From: Desulfosporosinus lacus DSM 15449
Lineage (GTDB): Bacteria; Bacillota; Desulfitobacteriia; Desulfitobacteriales; Desulfitobacteriaceae
Reading direction: 5' to 3'
DNA length: 64,000 nt
Assembly: GCF_900129935.1 (NCBI RefSeq)
Contig: NZ_FQXJ01000019.1
Span: 18,198 to 82,197, forward strand
In this document: positions 44,173-52,946 of the stretch, piece after piece
How positions within the stretch are numbered: the first letter of the stretch is position 1
How the letters are laid out: each line of letters opens with the position of its first letter
Made by a program: the position numbers and the translations under genes
Notes under the pieces: generated by a model
Seen by the model: only the letters and a program-made list of their open reading frames with translations
Databases searched by the model: none
Told to the model about the DNA's origin: nothing

Positions 44173-44198
44173 AAAGGCCACGCGTATGCGTGGCCTTT
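44173..44198 (+). terminator. Terminator
   Basis: AAAGGCCACGC and GCGTGGCCTTT form a perfect 11-bp stem around GTAT, 7 bp after the GIY-YIG-like stop. The A/T ends allow use on both strands. Confidence 0.75.
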
Positions 44199-44303
44199 GA
44201 TGTTATTTAGTGAAAACGTTAACTTTCATCGAAACTAGATTGACTCGTCAAGCTGGGTAAGCAAGTTAATTCTGTATAATGCTTTTAAATATTTGAGGAA
44301 TGT

Positions 44304-45002
44304 TTAATAGATACGTTTCGCTCCCACATAGGCATTTGCCCAATAGGGAGTAAAGCTATAAATAGCAATTCCCTTACTGCTGGTTGCACTGATAAATTGA
44401 TTATCTCCAATATAGATGCCTACATGACTTACTTGCTTTCCTGAGACAAGGTTAAAGAAAACCAAGTCACCTGGAATAAGATTGTTAAAGGCTACTGGGG
44501 TTCCTACTGCATATTGATCAATGCTGACACGCGGTAAAGAAATATTTTGGCTGGCAAAAACATAACGGGTAAAGCCAGAGCAGTCGAAGCCTGAAGGAGT
44601 GGTGCCTCCCCATTTGTAGGGAACGCCTAAGAAACTTTTGGCTGTACTTATTATTTGGTTAGTTTTTTCCTGAGGCGAAGTATTTGCTTTTAAAATACTT
44701 GCATTTGAAACATCTGAATTAGAAATAGTTGCTTTTTTCAAGGCTTCTTGTGTTTGTGGACCGACAATTCCATCAACTAATAAATTATTGTCACGTTGAA
44801 ATGCCTGAACAGCGGCTTTGGTTTTACTTCCGAAAATTCCGTCCACCGGACCAACATCGTAATTTAAGGATTGGAGCTCTGATTGCAACATAATGATTTC
44901 TGAACCTGTTGAGCCTGCCTTTAATGTTGCAGCTTGGGTTACGGAAGCTGAGGCGATAATAGCTATTATAACTAATGTCATTAATAAAATACTTTTTTTC
45001 AC
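44304..45002 (-). CDS. Secreted NlpC/P60 peptidoglycan hydrolase with peptidoglycan-binding domain
   Basis: GTG at 45002 follows AGGAAAGGGG and opens a clear signal peptide (KKSILLMTLVIIAIIASASVTQA). Residues ~26-90 are a PG_binding_1 domain (GSTGSEIIMLQSELQSLNYDVG...FGSKTKAAVQAFQ). Residues ~115-232 are NlpC/P60, with catalytic Cys in GFDCSGFTRYVF, His in VSHVGIYIG and GVPYKWGG upstream. It should cut the stem peptide of cell-wall muropeptides. A frame extends 60 bp upstream but lacks a site. Confidence 0.9.
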   Translation of the reverse strand: MKKSILLMTLVIIAIIASASVTQAATLKAGSTGSEIIMLQSELQSLNYDVGPVDGIFGSKTKAAVQAFQRDNNLLVDGIVGPQTQEALKKATISNSDVSNASILKANTSPQEKTNQIISTAKSFLGVPYKWGGTTPSGFDCSGFTRYVFASQNISLPRVSIDQYAVGTPVAFNNLIPGDLVFFNLVSGKQVSHVGIYIGDNQFISATSSKGIAIYSFTPYWANAYVGAKRIY

Positions 45003-45214
45003 TAGTACTACCCCTTTCCTGTTGCTTACTATCTTTAAGGCCTCGTACAGTGAAGTATACATGCTGACTACCTAAAAATATAGTACAAGTTGTTGGTTGA
45101 ACTTCCATAAATAACCTTATCTATATTTCAGGTTTAAAAACCGTTTCGGGTACTTTTTCTTTTTTGGGGTAGGATAATAGATGCCAATAAGTTGCCTAAG
45201 TGAGGAGAGAGAGT

Positions 45215-46087
45215 ATGCAAAAGGTATTAGTCGCCGAAATTGGTGATGATACAATAGTTGTGAAAGCATTTGCCAATCTAGACACGGAAAATCCACTTTT
45301 ACTAGGGCAAGGGATCTCTCTGACGACTGAATACGATGGGGATTATCGAACTGGGTTACAATTTGCTCTTACTGACTTAGAGAAAGATATCGGACCTGTT
45401 GGTTGTTTAGGGGATATACCTTTTTATGCTGTAAGTTCAGTGCCGAAAATTCACACAATGAAAGTGAATGGACCAATTGTTTTTACGGGCGGGATTTTAC
45501 CGGCTACTGAAGCTATTATGAAAGCTGCTAAACTGATCTATGAGGAAGTTGGAGAAGTCCTGGTACTTGATGTTGGTGCGATAGCGACAAACTTGTATTC
45601 GCTAACTTCTGGACTAATGCCCCAACGAACGGTTGAAGAGGATTTGGGAGTTCTTATTAATCCTTTACCCTTGGTAAAGCTGATAGGTGAAAATAGAATC
45701 GTAGAACATCATGGAGAAGAATGGGAAAAACTTATTACATCCAGACCGGAAACACCTGAACAGATGGTCTTTAGCGCTGAGATAACTTCCGCCGCAATAA
45801 CAATTGCTCTAAAACGACATAGTGGTGTCTCGGGTAATTGTGGGGAGAGAGATTTAAGTAATATTCGGTGGATTGTTGGAACAGGTGTGGCACTAACTCA
45901 GTTACCTAATGGCCTTGAAATTTTTCAGGAAAGCATTATGGGGATGGCGGGTACACTGTTTTCAGAAGAAAAAATCGCTATTTTATTAGACAAAGATTGT
46001 ATTATGTCATCCTTGGGAAGTTTAACAGCCACCTACCGAAAAGCGGCTTGGCAATTAATGCGTGAATCATTTGGAGTAGAAAATTAG
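45215..46087 (+). CDS. GlmL/MutL-like protein, shortened and divergent
   Basis: ATG 45215 after GAGGAGAG gives 290 residues. It resembles the GlmL/MutL family (actin-like ATPase fold, linked to cobalamin mutases): AEIGDDTIVVKAF at the start, LVLDVGAIATNLYSL near residue 115, and the family ending KIAILLDKDCIMSSLGSL. Full members are ~450-460 residues, and the phosphate-loop Ser/Thr residues are replaced (DDT). No mutase or cobalamin gene is nearby, so it is an orphan of unknown use. Confidence 0.65.
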   Translation: MQKVLVAEIGDDTIVVKAFANLDTENPLLLGQGISLTTEYDGDYRTGLQFALTDLEKDIGPVGCLGDIPFYAVSSVPKIHTMKVNGPIVFTGGILPATEAIMKAAKLIYEEVGEVLVLDVGAIATNLYSLTSGLMPQRTVEEDLGVLINPLPLVKLIGENRIVEHHGEEWEKLITSRPETPEQMVFSAEITSAAITIALKRHSGVSGNCGERDLSNIRWIVGTGVALTQLPNGLEIFQESIMGMAGTLFSEEKIAILLDKDCIMSSLGSLTATYRKAAWQLMRESFGVEN

Positions 46088-46138
46088 ATCAGGATAAGGG
46101 CCTCCCCAGAGATTCCATTCGGAAGGAGTCTTGCTCTA

Positions 46139-46741
46139 ATGAATAATCAATACAGTACTCTGTCACTTGGAATGGCTTTGTTTTTTGAGATAATTCTTAT
46201 ATATACGGCTATTGAAGATATTGCATTTAGACAATGGAAGAACTTGAGTTTGGCAATGCTCGCTGTCGTTTGTCTTATTTTTCCTTTTATAGTTACCCGT
46301 ATTGCTAATCAAAGAAACATACTTCTACCTTCTGGCTTTCAAACAATAGCCCTAGTATTTATCTTTTTTGCACAATTCTTGGGGGAAATCAAGAATTTCT
46401 ATGTAATATTTTGGTGGTGGGATTTATTTCTCCATGCAATATTTGGGAGCTATGCTGTTATCATAGCACTTTATTTGATAGAAGGAATTTTCAAAAAGAG
46501 ACAAGAAATTTCCGAGCAACGATTCAGATTATTTGCAGTAATAGTTGCTTTTAGTGTTGCAATTGCCCTAGGCACTCTATGGGAAATGTTCGAGTTTATA
46601 GGGGATTATTTATTTAATACGAACATGGTAAAGGGCGGACTTGAAGACACTTCAATGGATCTTCTTGTAAAAATTGCGGCGGCTTTTTGCACAGCGATTT
46701 TTTATTATTATTTTCACGGCTTGAAACATAAAGAACGCTAA
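46139..46741 (+). CDS. DUF2238-like integral membrane protein
   Basis: 200 residues with about six membrane helices. Conserved-looking polar positions lie inside membrane segments: FWWWDLFLHAIFG near residue 100 and GTLWEMFEFIGDYLF near 145, followed by GLEDTSMDLLV. This pattern resembles YjdF/DUF2238-type proteins. Function unknown. It is ~50 bp after the GlmL-like gene. Confidence 0.6.
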   Translation: MNNQYSTLSLGMALFFEIILIYTAIEDIAFRQWKNLSLAMLAVVCLIFPFIVTRIANQRNILLPSGFQTIALVFIFFAQFLGEIKNFYVIFWWWDLFLHAIFGSYAVIIALYLIEGIFKKRQEISEQRFRLFAVIVAFSVAIALGTLWEMFEFIGDYLFNTNMVKGGLEDTSMDLLVKIAAAFCTAIFYYYFHGLKHKER

Positions 46742-46935
46742 TCATAAAGGATATTAGAGCAAGCGCTTTATCTGAGAAATCTTGAGCCCCAGTCTCAGCA
46801 GACAATAATCATATAGTGCTGGCAGGATTATCGGATTTTTTATCGAAATCTTGAAGGGAACTTATTTTTCAATTTAATTATATTCGACTTATCCACAATT
46901 TCCAATATTAGTTAAAGAAGAAAGGTTTGAGTGGT

Positions 46936-48120
46936 ATGATTTCAGAAAAAATGCATGAGCAGGTAAAAAACAGTTCTGTAATTCGGGCAATGTTTGAGGA
47001 GGGTAAAAGGTTAGCAGGAATCTACGGCGCGGAAAATGTTTTCGATTTTAGCCTTGGAAACCCCAATGTTGAACCGCCTGAAGAAGTGAAGAAGGCAATT
47101 TTAGAGATTGTAAATGATAAAAATGTTATAGGTATTCACGGGTATATGAATAATTCAGGGTATGAAGAAGTTAGGGCAGCGATTGCCAAATCTATCAATG
47201 ATAAATTTGGTACCACAATTACCCACAACAGTATTCTTATGACCGTCGGCGCAGCAGGCGGGTTAAATGTTATTTTGAAAACCTTACTTAATCCAAAGGA
47301 TGAGGTAATTACTTTTGCCCCTTTTTTCGGAGAGTACAGAAACTACGTCAAAAACTTCGATGGTGAATTAATTGCAGTGTCGCCTAATACGATTGATTTT
47401 CAACCAAATCTTAAAGAATTCAAGGATAAAATTACCCCTAAAACCAAAGCGGTTATCATCAATTCTCCTAATAATCCAACAGGGGTTATCTATTCGGAAG
47501 AAACTATAATCAAGCTTTCTGAAATACTGAGAGAGAAGCAAAAGGAATTTGGCACAGATATATATCTGATTGCCGATGAACCATATCGAGAGCTTGCTTA
47601 CGATCAGGCTGAGGTACCATACCTGTCAAAGTATTATGCAAATACCATCGTCGGATACTCGTATAGCAAATCACTTTCGCTTCCCGGCGAAAGAATAGGC
47701 TATCTAATGATTTCAGATCAAGCAGCCGATTTTGAAAATATTATTTCTGCAGCCAATATTGCAAATCGCATCTTAGGTTTTGTTAACGCGCCGGCATTAT
47801 TTCAGCGCGTTATTGTGAAATGCTTGGATGCAAAGGTGGATCTTGAAGCTTATAATAGGAATCGGGAACTTCTTTATAAGGAGCTCTTGTCCTATGGCTA
47901 CCAATGTATTAAACCCGAGGGTGCATTTTACATGTTTGTCAAATCCCCTATTGAAAACGATGCCGAATTCTGCAGTTTGGCTAATAAGAAAAATATTCTC
48001 ATAGTTCCTGGGTCTGCATTTGGATGCCCCGGTTATGTCCGAATTGCCTATTGTGTTGCTTATGAAACAATCGTGAAAGCACTGCCCGGCTTTAAGGCAT
48101 TGATTGAAGAACTAAAATAA
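46936..48120 (+). CDS. PLP-dependent class I/II aminotransferase
   Basis: 394 residues from ATG 46936. Aspartate-aminotransferase fold: FSLGNPNVEPP near residue 37, NSPNNPTGVIYSEE near 178, ADEPYRELAYD near 217, and the PLP lysine in SYSKSLSLPGERIGY near 252. The C-terminal arginine region is GYVRIAYC. It transfers amino groups from an amino acid, probably aspartate- or alanine-like. A TTG 9 bp upstream is too close to the AAAGG site. Confidence 0.88.
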   Translation: MISEKMHEQVKNSSVIRAMFEEGKRLAGIYGAENVFDFSLGNPNVEPPEEVKKAILEIVNDKNVIGIHGYMNNSGYEEVRAAIAKSINDKFGTTITHNSILMTVGAAGGLNVILKTLLNPKDEVITFAPFFGEYRNYVKNFDGELIAVSPNTIDFQPNLKEFKDKITPKTKAVIINSPNNPTGVIYSEETIIKLSEILREKQKEFGTDIYLIADEPYRELAYDQAEVPYLSKYYANTIVGYSYSKSLSLPGERIGYLMISDQAADFENIISAANIANRILGFVNAPALFQRVIVKCLDAKVDLEAYNRNRELLYKELLSYGYQCIKPEGAFYMFVKSPIENDAEFCSLANKKNILIVPGSAFGCPGYVRIAYCVAYETIVKALPGFKALIEELK

Positions 48121-48142
48121 GACTGTGCGTCCGGGTGTAAAT

Positions 48143-48189
48143 AAGAGCAAGAAGCTAAACCCTTTAACTGGGTGCTTCTTGCTCTTTTA
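48143..48189 (+). terminator. Terminator of the aminotransferase gene
   Basis: AAGAGCAAGAAGC and GCTTCTTGCTCTT make a perfect 13-bp stem with a TTTT tail, 22 bp after the stop. Confidence 0.85.
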
Positions 48190-48259
48190 GGTAAATATCT
48201 GGCAGGAAAGATTAAGATTGAGAATAACTTCTACTTAGGATAGAGAGGAGATAAATAGG

Positions 48260-49423
48260 GTGTACATTTCGTGCAGTTCAGAACGAAAAATCTTGGAAAT
48301 TCCCGATGAAGGGGAAACGATCATCGCAGGGTATTGGAGCCATGAACGGGGTATGTGTTCTCAACCTGTGCTTTTAAAATGGAAGGATGGCAAGGTCAAC
48401 TCATTGAAGGCTTTAAGTCATTTAGAAAGTCACACTGAACCGTCGTTGCTATGGAGCTCCTATTTCCTTTTGCCTGGATGGCTAGATGCCCATGTTCATT
48501 TAGCTTTAGACAGCCTGGATTTTTATCAGTGCTTAGAAAATTGGGATCAGCCTCTATTGATTGAGGACAACATTAAAGTGTTTTTACAGCGATATGTGGA
48601 GATGGGAATTGTTGCTATTCGAGACGGCGGAGACTTACCGGGCTTTTCCTGGAAAGCAAAAAACAAGGTTAATGAAGGATTGTGGTCTGGGCCTAAGGTC
48701 ATATCAGTTCACGAGGCTGTGGGTCGAGCGGGAATGTATGGCCGTTTTCTTGGTCGGGGCTTTCAAGACCTTAGGGAATGGCAGGAAAAGGAGAGTGATT
48801 TCTTCAACCAAGGCATAGACCAACTTAAAGTTATCGTTACAGGATTGATTCGGTTTGATGATTTTTCGAGGGTGGGTCCTAATCAGTGGACGGTAGAGGA
48901 ATTAAGGGAGATCGTCGAAGCGGCTCATGAACGTCAAATACTTGTCATGGCTCATGCCAGTGGGGAAGAGGGAATCTCATTAGCTGTTGAAGCTGGAGTT
49001 GATTCAATTGAACACGGATATTATATGACGACCAAAGATCTTGAGCGGATGAGAGAAAAGAGCATTGCTTGGGTTCCAACGGTGTCACCGATAGGGAATA
49101 TACTGAAATATCCATCCGATCGTTACTCCCCACATGAAGTTGATACTTTGAAACGTATTCTGGAGGCTCACTTGGCAAAAATCCATGAAGCTTATTGTTT
49201 AAACGTCCGGCTGGGTGTTGGCACAGATGCCGGCGCTTATCAAGTGCCTCACGCTGAGAGCTTGTATGATGAGATAGACTGGATGGTTCAGTCTGGAATC
49301 CCAAGGCTGGAGGTCTATGGTATGGCAACGCATGAAAATGCTCGGATCTTTGGCAGACCTGAATTGGGAAGGTTAGACGTCGGAACTCCGATGAATCAAT
49401 TACAGCTTGTGAAGAACATTTAA
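48260..49423 (+). CDS. Amidohydrolase family protein
   Basis: 387 residues, GTG start after GAGAGGAG. Metal-site signs: GWLDAHVHLALD near residue 75, MAHASGEEG near 233, SIEHGYYM near 252 and GVGTDAGAY near 317. It fits the imidazolonepropionase/prolidase-like amidohydrolase group that opens cyclic or amide bonds. No pathway partner is adjacent, so the substrate is open. Confidence 0.82.
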   Translation: MYISCSSERKILEIPDEGETIIAGYWSHERGMCSQPVLLKWKDGKVNSLKALSHLESHTEPSLLWSSYFLLPGWLDAHVHLALDSLDFYQCLENWDQPLLIEDNIKVFLQRYVEMGIVAIRDGGDLPGFSWKAKNKVNEGLWSGPKVISVHEAVGRAGMYGRFLGRGFQDLREWQEKESDFFNQGIDQLKVIVTGLIRFDDFSRVGPNQWTVEELREIVEAAHERQILVMAHASGEEGISLAVEAGVDSIEHGYYMTTKDLERMREKSIAWVPTVSPIGNILKYPSDRYSPHEVDTLKRILEAHLAKIHEAYCLNVRLGVGTDAGAYQVPHAESLYDEIDWMVQSGIPRLEVYGMATHENARIFGRPELGRLDVGTPMNQLQLVKNI

Positions 49424-49437
49424 TAGGAGTTTTATGT

Positions 49438-50238
49438 CTATATGTGTCTCGAAGAGATCTTTTGAAACATTACCAGAAGTCCAACGCAAAGCCTATAGAT
49501 TGAATCAATCTGGAGATTGTCTCCCGCTGTGCTATCGAAAAAAACATTGAGCTTAGATTCTAGATCCTCTTCTGGTTTCTTGTAACAAATAAGTAAGGGA
49601 ATCTTTGGCAAAGGGTATAATACAAGCGAAATATCGGAGGTAAAACTAGTTTCTACTGGCTTTCCGTTAAAAATATAAATCAAATCTTCAATAAGATCGG
49701 GATAGCTATCTATTAGTTGCTTTAAAGGTTTTTCAAACCTTTGTTCGAAAAATGAATCCCATACCGTGTCGCTGCTAAGCTCCCTAAAAGGAACCCATTT
49801 TTCAGAAGGATCAATTCCCGCACTTCTGATGATATAGTTCAGTAAAGGTACAATTACCCAGACATTAATATGACAGTCAGATATAACAGTGCCCTTAGAA
49901 TCAACTGTAAAGTCTTTGCCAAGACACTTAATTGTTATCTTATCGCCTGAAAGCTTAGCTCCCAATCGTTTCACTGAAGCAGAAAAATCTACTTTGACAA
50001 TTTCTTCTTTCAGCGGGACGAGTACTTGCTTCAGATGCTCTTCAGGAGTCATTTGTCTGATAATCTTACCCTCAAGTTCTTCGATTGTATTGTTCTCCAG
50101 ATGAGGGCATTCTTTGAGACGTTTGTCGCCCCTGATTACAGCAGCGGCAAACGCCAAGCAGGTCGCTACTCCACAAAGTTTGCAATTTGATTTTGGAAGT
50201 AACTTGTATATATTTAGCGGATTATCTAGCTTTGACAT
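49438..50238 (-). CDS. Fe-S cluster domain protein with DUF3786
   Basis: ATG 50238 follows AAAGGAG. The N-terminus PLNIYKLLPKSNCKLCGVATCLAFAAAVIRGDKRLKECPHL is the 4-Cys Fe-S domain also found at the start of the corrinoid Fe-S protein and in RnfB-like proteins. The rest (about residues 75-265) looks like DUF3786. Such proteins are common in acetogens and sulfate reducers, and a redox or corrinoid link is suspected but unproven. Confidence 0.8.
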   Translation of the reverse strand: MSKLDNPLNIYKLLPKSNCKLCGVATCLAFAAAVIRGDKRLKECPHLENNTIEELEGKIIRQMTPEEHLKQVLVPLKEEIVKVDFSASVKRLGAKLSGDKITIKCLGKDFTVDSKGTVISDCHINVWVIVPLLNYIIRSAGIDPSEKWVPFRELSSDTVWDSFFEQRFEKPLKQLIDSYPDLIEDLIYIFNGKPVETSFTSDISLVLYPLPKIPLLICYKKPEEDLESKLNVFFDSTAGDNLQIDSIYRLCVGLLVMFQKISSRHI

Positions 50239-50534
50239 AGGCTTTAAACTCCTTTCAGCAAATAGCAACTTAGTAATTGACGGAAAAAGGGATGTTCGGA
50301 AACTTTTAAATATTTAGATTCTATATTTAATCCCGATTTCCTCCATTGTTGCGCATTTCTGTAACAACAATCTCATATGCCTCAATATGGATTACCCTTT
50401 AACGGGGAAGGGTTTAAATTCGTGCTGATCTTTTCATGAATGGCAGTCATTTAAGTATTTTCATATGGTCTTCCTTCTTTGGAGAGTGTGATATAGAATG
50501 TATTATAGAACTTTTAGAAGGAGAGTTATGAATT

Positions 50535-50708
50535 ATGGAGAATTTCTTCGGGGGGTTAGGATTTCAAGAAATACTAATTGGAGGTTTAGTGATCGCTACT
50601 GTCGGCTTCATTCTTAAGAAGTTATTTAAGTTGGCCATTAGCATAGTATTTATTATTGCCCTAGTTTATTATGGATTACCTGTACTGCAGACTGTGATGA
50701 CTAAATAA
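50535..50708 (+). CDS. 57-residue small membrane protein
   Basis: ATG 50535 is 9 nt after AAGGAGAG. The product reads MENFFGGLGFQEILIGGL and has two hydrophobic segments (about 10-26 and 33-50) joined by a basic LKKLFK turn. It ends 13 bp before the YccF gene and is probably cotranscribed. No family is recognised. Confidence 0.55.
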   Translation: MENFFGGLGFQEILIGGLVIATVGFILKKLFKLAISIVFIIALVYYGLPVLQTVMTK

Positions 50709-50721
50709 AAGGAGGGCGTAA

Positions 50722-51084
50722 ATGAACATAATTGGCAATATTATTTGGCTATTAATTGGAGGTATTATTGCTTCAGCTTTATGGTTTTTAGCAGGGGCCT
50801 TATTGTGCATAACAATCATTGGTATACCCTTTGGCCTCCAATGTTTCAAGATTTCGGTATTTGTACTATGGCCTTTTGGAAAAGAAATAGAACTAGGACA
50901 TTTTGGAGCTGGCGGATTAATCTTTAATATCATCTGGCTGATCGTTTTTGGATGGGAGTTTGCCATAGCCCATCTGATTATAGGTGCACTATTTTGTATA
51001 ACAATTGTTGGTGTACCTTTTGGGCTTCAGCATTTCAAATTTGCTAAACTTGGGCTCATACCTTTCGGGGCGAAAATACGCTAG
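50722..51084 (+). CDS. YccF domain membrane protein
   Basis: 120 residues with two repeats of the YccF motif: ALLCITIIGIPFGLQCFKISVFVLWPFGKEI (near residue 26) and ALFCITIVGVPFGLQHFKFAKLGLIPFG (near 88). Inner-membrane protein of unknown function. AGGAGGG precedes the ATG. Confidence 0.9.
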   Translation: MNIIGNIIWLLIGGIIASALWFLAGALLCITIIGIPFGLQCFKISVFVLWPFGKEIELGHFGAGGLIFNIIWLIVFGWEFAIAHLIIGALFCITIVGVPFGLQHFKFAKLGLIPFGAKIR

Positions 51085-51140
51085 CATAATGTTACTTTTC
51101 AGTGACATATTATACAAGGGCTATACATTTTTCGGAAAGG

Positions 51141-51665
51141 ATGAGTATTTTGATACGCATTGGGGTTATCGGGCAATCAGGGGACATATCTGCTGAACTG
51201 CAACAATTGGCCCAAGAAATGGGGCGGGAAATTGCTCTTAGAGGTGCAATTCTCTTAACGGGTGGTACAAACGGTGTGATGGAATGTGCTTCTAAAGGAG
51301 CCAAAGAGGCTAATGGTCTAGTAGTAGGGATTTTACCGGGAGATACGATGGATAGGGCCAATAAATATATTGACATTCCTATTAATACAGGATTAAGTTT
51401 TGATTATCGGAGCTTAATTCTTGTTCATTCTTCGGATGCCTTAATAATGGTGGGTGGAGGTAATGGCACACTGGGGGAATTATCTGCGGCATACCTGAAC
51501 CTTAAACCTGTTGTAATTCTGGAACCTTCAGGCGGATGGGCTAAAAAAGTGAGGACTATAGCGTATGAAGAAGAGTATTTAGATGAAAGAAAAAGCATTA
51601 AACTGGATTATGCACAGACGGTTAAAGAGGCCTTGGATTTGGCCTTAAGCCGAATAAAAAAGTAA
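51141..51665 (+). CDS. LOG/TIGR00725-like nucleotide-binding protein
   Basis: About 174 residues with a Rossmann-type fold: IRIGVIGQSGDIS, LLTGGTNGVMECASKGAKEANG (near residue 39) and the motif MVGGGNGTLGELSAAYLNLKPVVIL (near 100). It belongs to the DprA/LOG-related group TIGR00725. ATG 51141 touches its GGAAAGG site, so TTG 51150 (9-nt spacing) may be the true start. The function of this branch is unsettled. Confidence 0.8.
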   Translation: MSILIRIGVIGQSGDISAELQQLAQEMGREIALRGAILLTGGTNGVMECASKGAKEANGLVVGILPGDTMDRANKYIDIPINTGLSFDYRSLILVHSSDALIMVGGGNGTLGELSAAYLNLKPVVILEPSGGWAKKVRTIAYEEEYLDERKSIKLDYAQTVKEALDLALSRIKK

Positions 51666-51790
51666 GATCTTATTGGCATGAGACATTTAAGGTAATGGTT
51701 GCCACGGAAATAATATTATTGAGAACAAAGAGACGGTCCAACTGTAATTTTCTACGCTGATAGATATAACTTTTTGGAGGGATATTTAAT

Positions 51791-52363
51791 ATGATTCGTG
51801 AACTCATTGAAAAAAATCGGACCTATCGCCGATTTTATCAGGACATAGAGGTAACCTGTGAGACTTTAAAAGACCTCGTTGATCTTGCAAGGCTTTCTTC
51901 AACGGGGGGGAATCTTCAGGCGCTAAAGTACATAATATCCCAGACACCCGAAATTAATAATCGAATTTTTAAAACCTTAAAATGGGCTGGTTATTTTAAG
52001 GACTGGGATGGGCCTCAAGAAGGGGAGCAGCCTAGTGCATACGTGGTCGTGCTTCATGATCAAAGGATTAGTAAAGGTTTCTTTTGGGACCACGGAATTG
52101 CTGTTCAGAGCATATTGTTAGGTGCTGTCGAAAAAGGTTTAGGAGGATGCCAATTTAATTCGATTGACCGTGTTGCACTAGCTCAAGAATTAGATCTGCC
52201 TAACCATTTTGCTATTTTAACAGTGATTGCCCTGGGTAAACCTAAAGAAGTGGTGGTCATAGACAAGCTAGGCGAATCAGGAGACATAAAGTATTGGAGA
52301 GACCAGCAAGGGATACATCATGTGCCCAAACGTGCTCTTGAGGACATAATAATAAACTTATAA
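51791..52363 (+). CDS. Nitroreductase family protein
   Basis: 190 residues: IEKNRTYRRFYQ at the N-terminus for FMN binding, LARLSSTGGNLQALKYII near residue 33, and GIAVQSILLGAVEKGLGGCQF near 103. It should be an FMN enzyme reducing nitro compounds, quinones or similar. TTGGAGG precedes the ATG. It stands upstream of the Sec-containing ArsC-like gene but is not closely coupled (144 bp). Confidence 0.88.
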   Translation: MIRELIEKNRTYRRFYQDIEVTCETLKDLVDLARLSSTGGNLQALKYIISQTPEINNRIFKTLKWAGYFKDWDGPQEGEQPSAYVVVLHDQRISKGFFWDHGIAVQSILLGAVEKGLGGCQFNSIDRVALAQELDLPNHFAILTVIALGKPKEVVVIDKLGESGDIKYWRDQQGIHHVPKRALEDIIINL

Positions 52364-52507
52364 TCATAAACAAGATTCGATGCACCCCTTTCGCCTCTTG
52401 CCAAACTGGGTTGTAAAAAATATTTTGATGGTACATCCTACTTCTAAATATAAGATCCAAGTTCTTGGAGAGACGGTATATACCCTAGACATAGGAGGAA
52501 AAAGAAA

Positions 52508-52846
52508 ATGCTGACATTTTATTGCTTTCCCCAGTGAACGACTTGCCGTAAAGCAGAAGCGGGTCTTCTGCAACAGAATGTTAAGTTTGAATACCGCAAT
52601 ATTGTGAAAAACCCTCTCTCCGTCGAAGAACTGACTGACCTTGCTAAACTTGGGGGTGTTCTCGTTCAGAGTTTGCTGAATAAGAGAAGCAAAACCTACA
52701 AGGAACTTGGGAAAGAACTTGAGGACTCTAACGAATTGGCTGTAGCCAATTTTTTGGCTGTAAATCCAAAGGCTATTATCCGCCCCCTAGTTGTACGGAA
52801 TAACGAACTGATTATAGGTTTTAAGGCAGAGGAGAAGTATAGTTAA
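52508..52846 (+). CDS. Predicted selenoprotein: ArsC/Spx-like thioredoxin-fold protein with UxxC active site
   Basis: ATG 52508 lies 8 nt after AGGAGG and reads MLTFYCFPQ, then TGA at 52535-52537, then TTCRKAEAGLLQQ and onward to a normal stop at 52846. Read through, the 112-residue product has the full length and pattern of ArsC/Spx family proteins (YCFPQ-U-TTCRKA, FEYRNIVKNPLSVEEL, NPKAIIRPLVV), with Sec10 exactly at the active Cys of the CxxC. A SECIS-like hairpin follows at the right distance. Likely a cytoplasmic redox enzyme. A premature stop is the alternative, but the intact rest and hairpin argue against it. Confidence 0.72.
52553..52571 (+). promoter_or_regulatory. Putative bacterial SECIS element
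   Basis: GCAGAAG and CTTCTGC form a perfect 7-bp stem around the loop CGGGT. The loop starts 22 nt after the in-frame TGA, inside the usual 16-37-nt range, and has G as its second base, as bacterial SECIS loops require for SelB binding. Confidence 0.65.
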
Positions 52847-52889
52847 ACCCTACAATTCCCCTCCGTTTTGGGGAATTGTGGGGTTTTTT
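52846..52889 (+). terminator. Strong terminator after the selenoprotein gene
   Basis: AACCCTACAATTCCCC pairs with GGGGAATTGTGGGGTT (one mispair region) and is followed by a T-run. It starts right at the stop codon. Confidence 0.85.
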
Positions 52890-52946
52890 ACTGCGAAATG
52901 AAGCCCAGATGTTTTTAGTTAGTTGGGTAATGGTATGAGGTGAAAA

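Noticed and set aside
52604..52846. An 80-residue protein starting at GTG 52604 as a complete gene
   Set aside because: It is the C-terminal part of an ArsC/Spx-like protein. The upstream frame continues through one TGA to a strong ribosome site, so the short form has neither its active site nor its own start signal.
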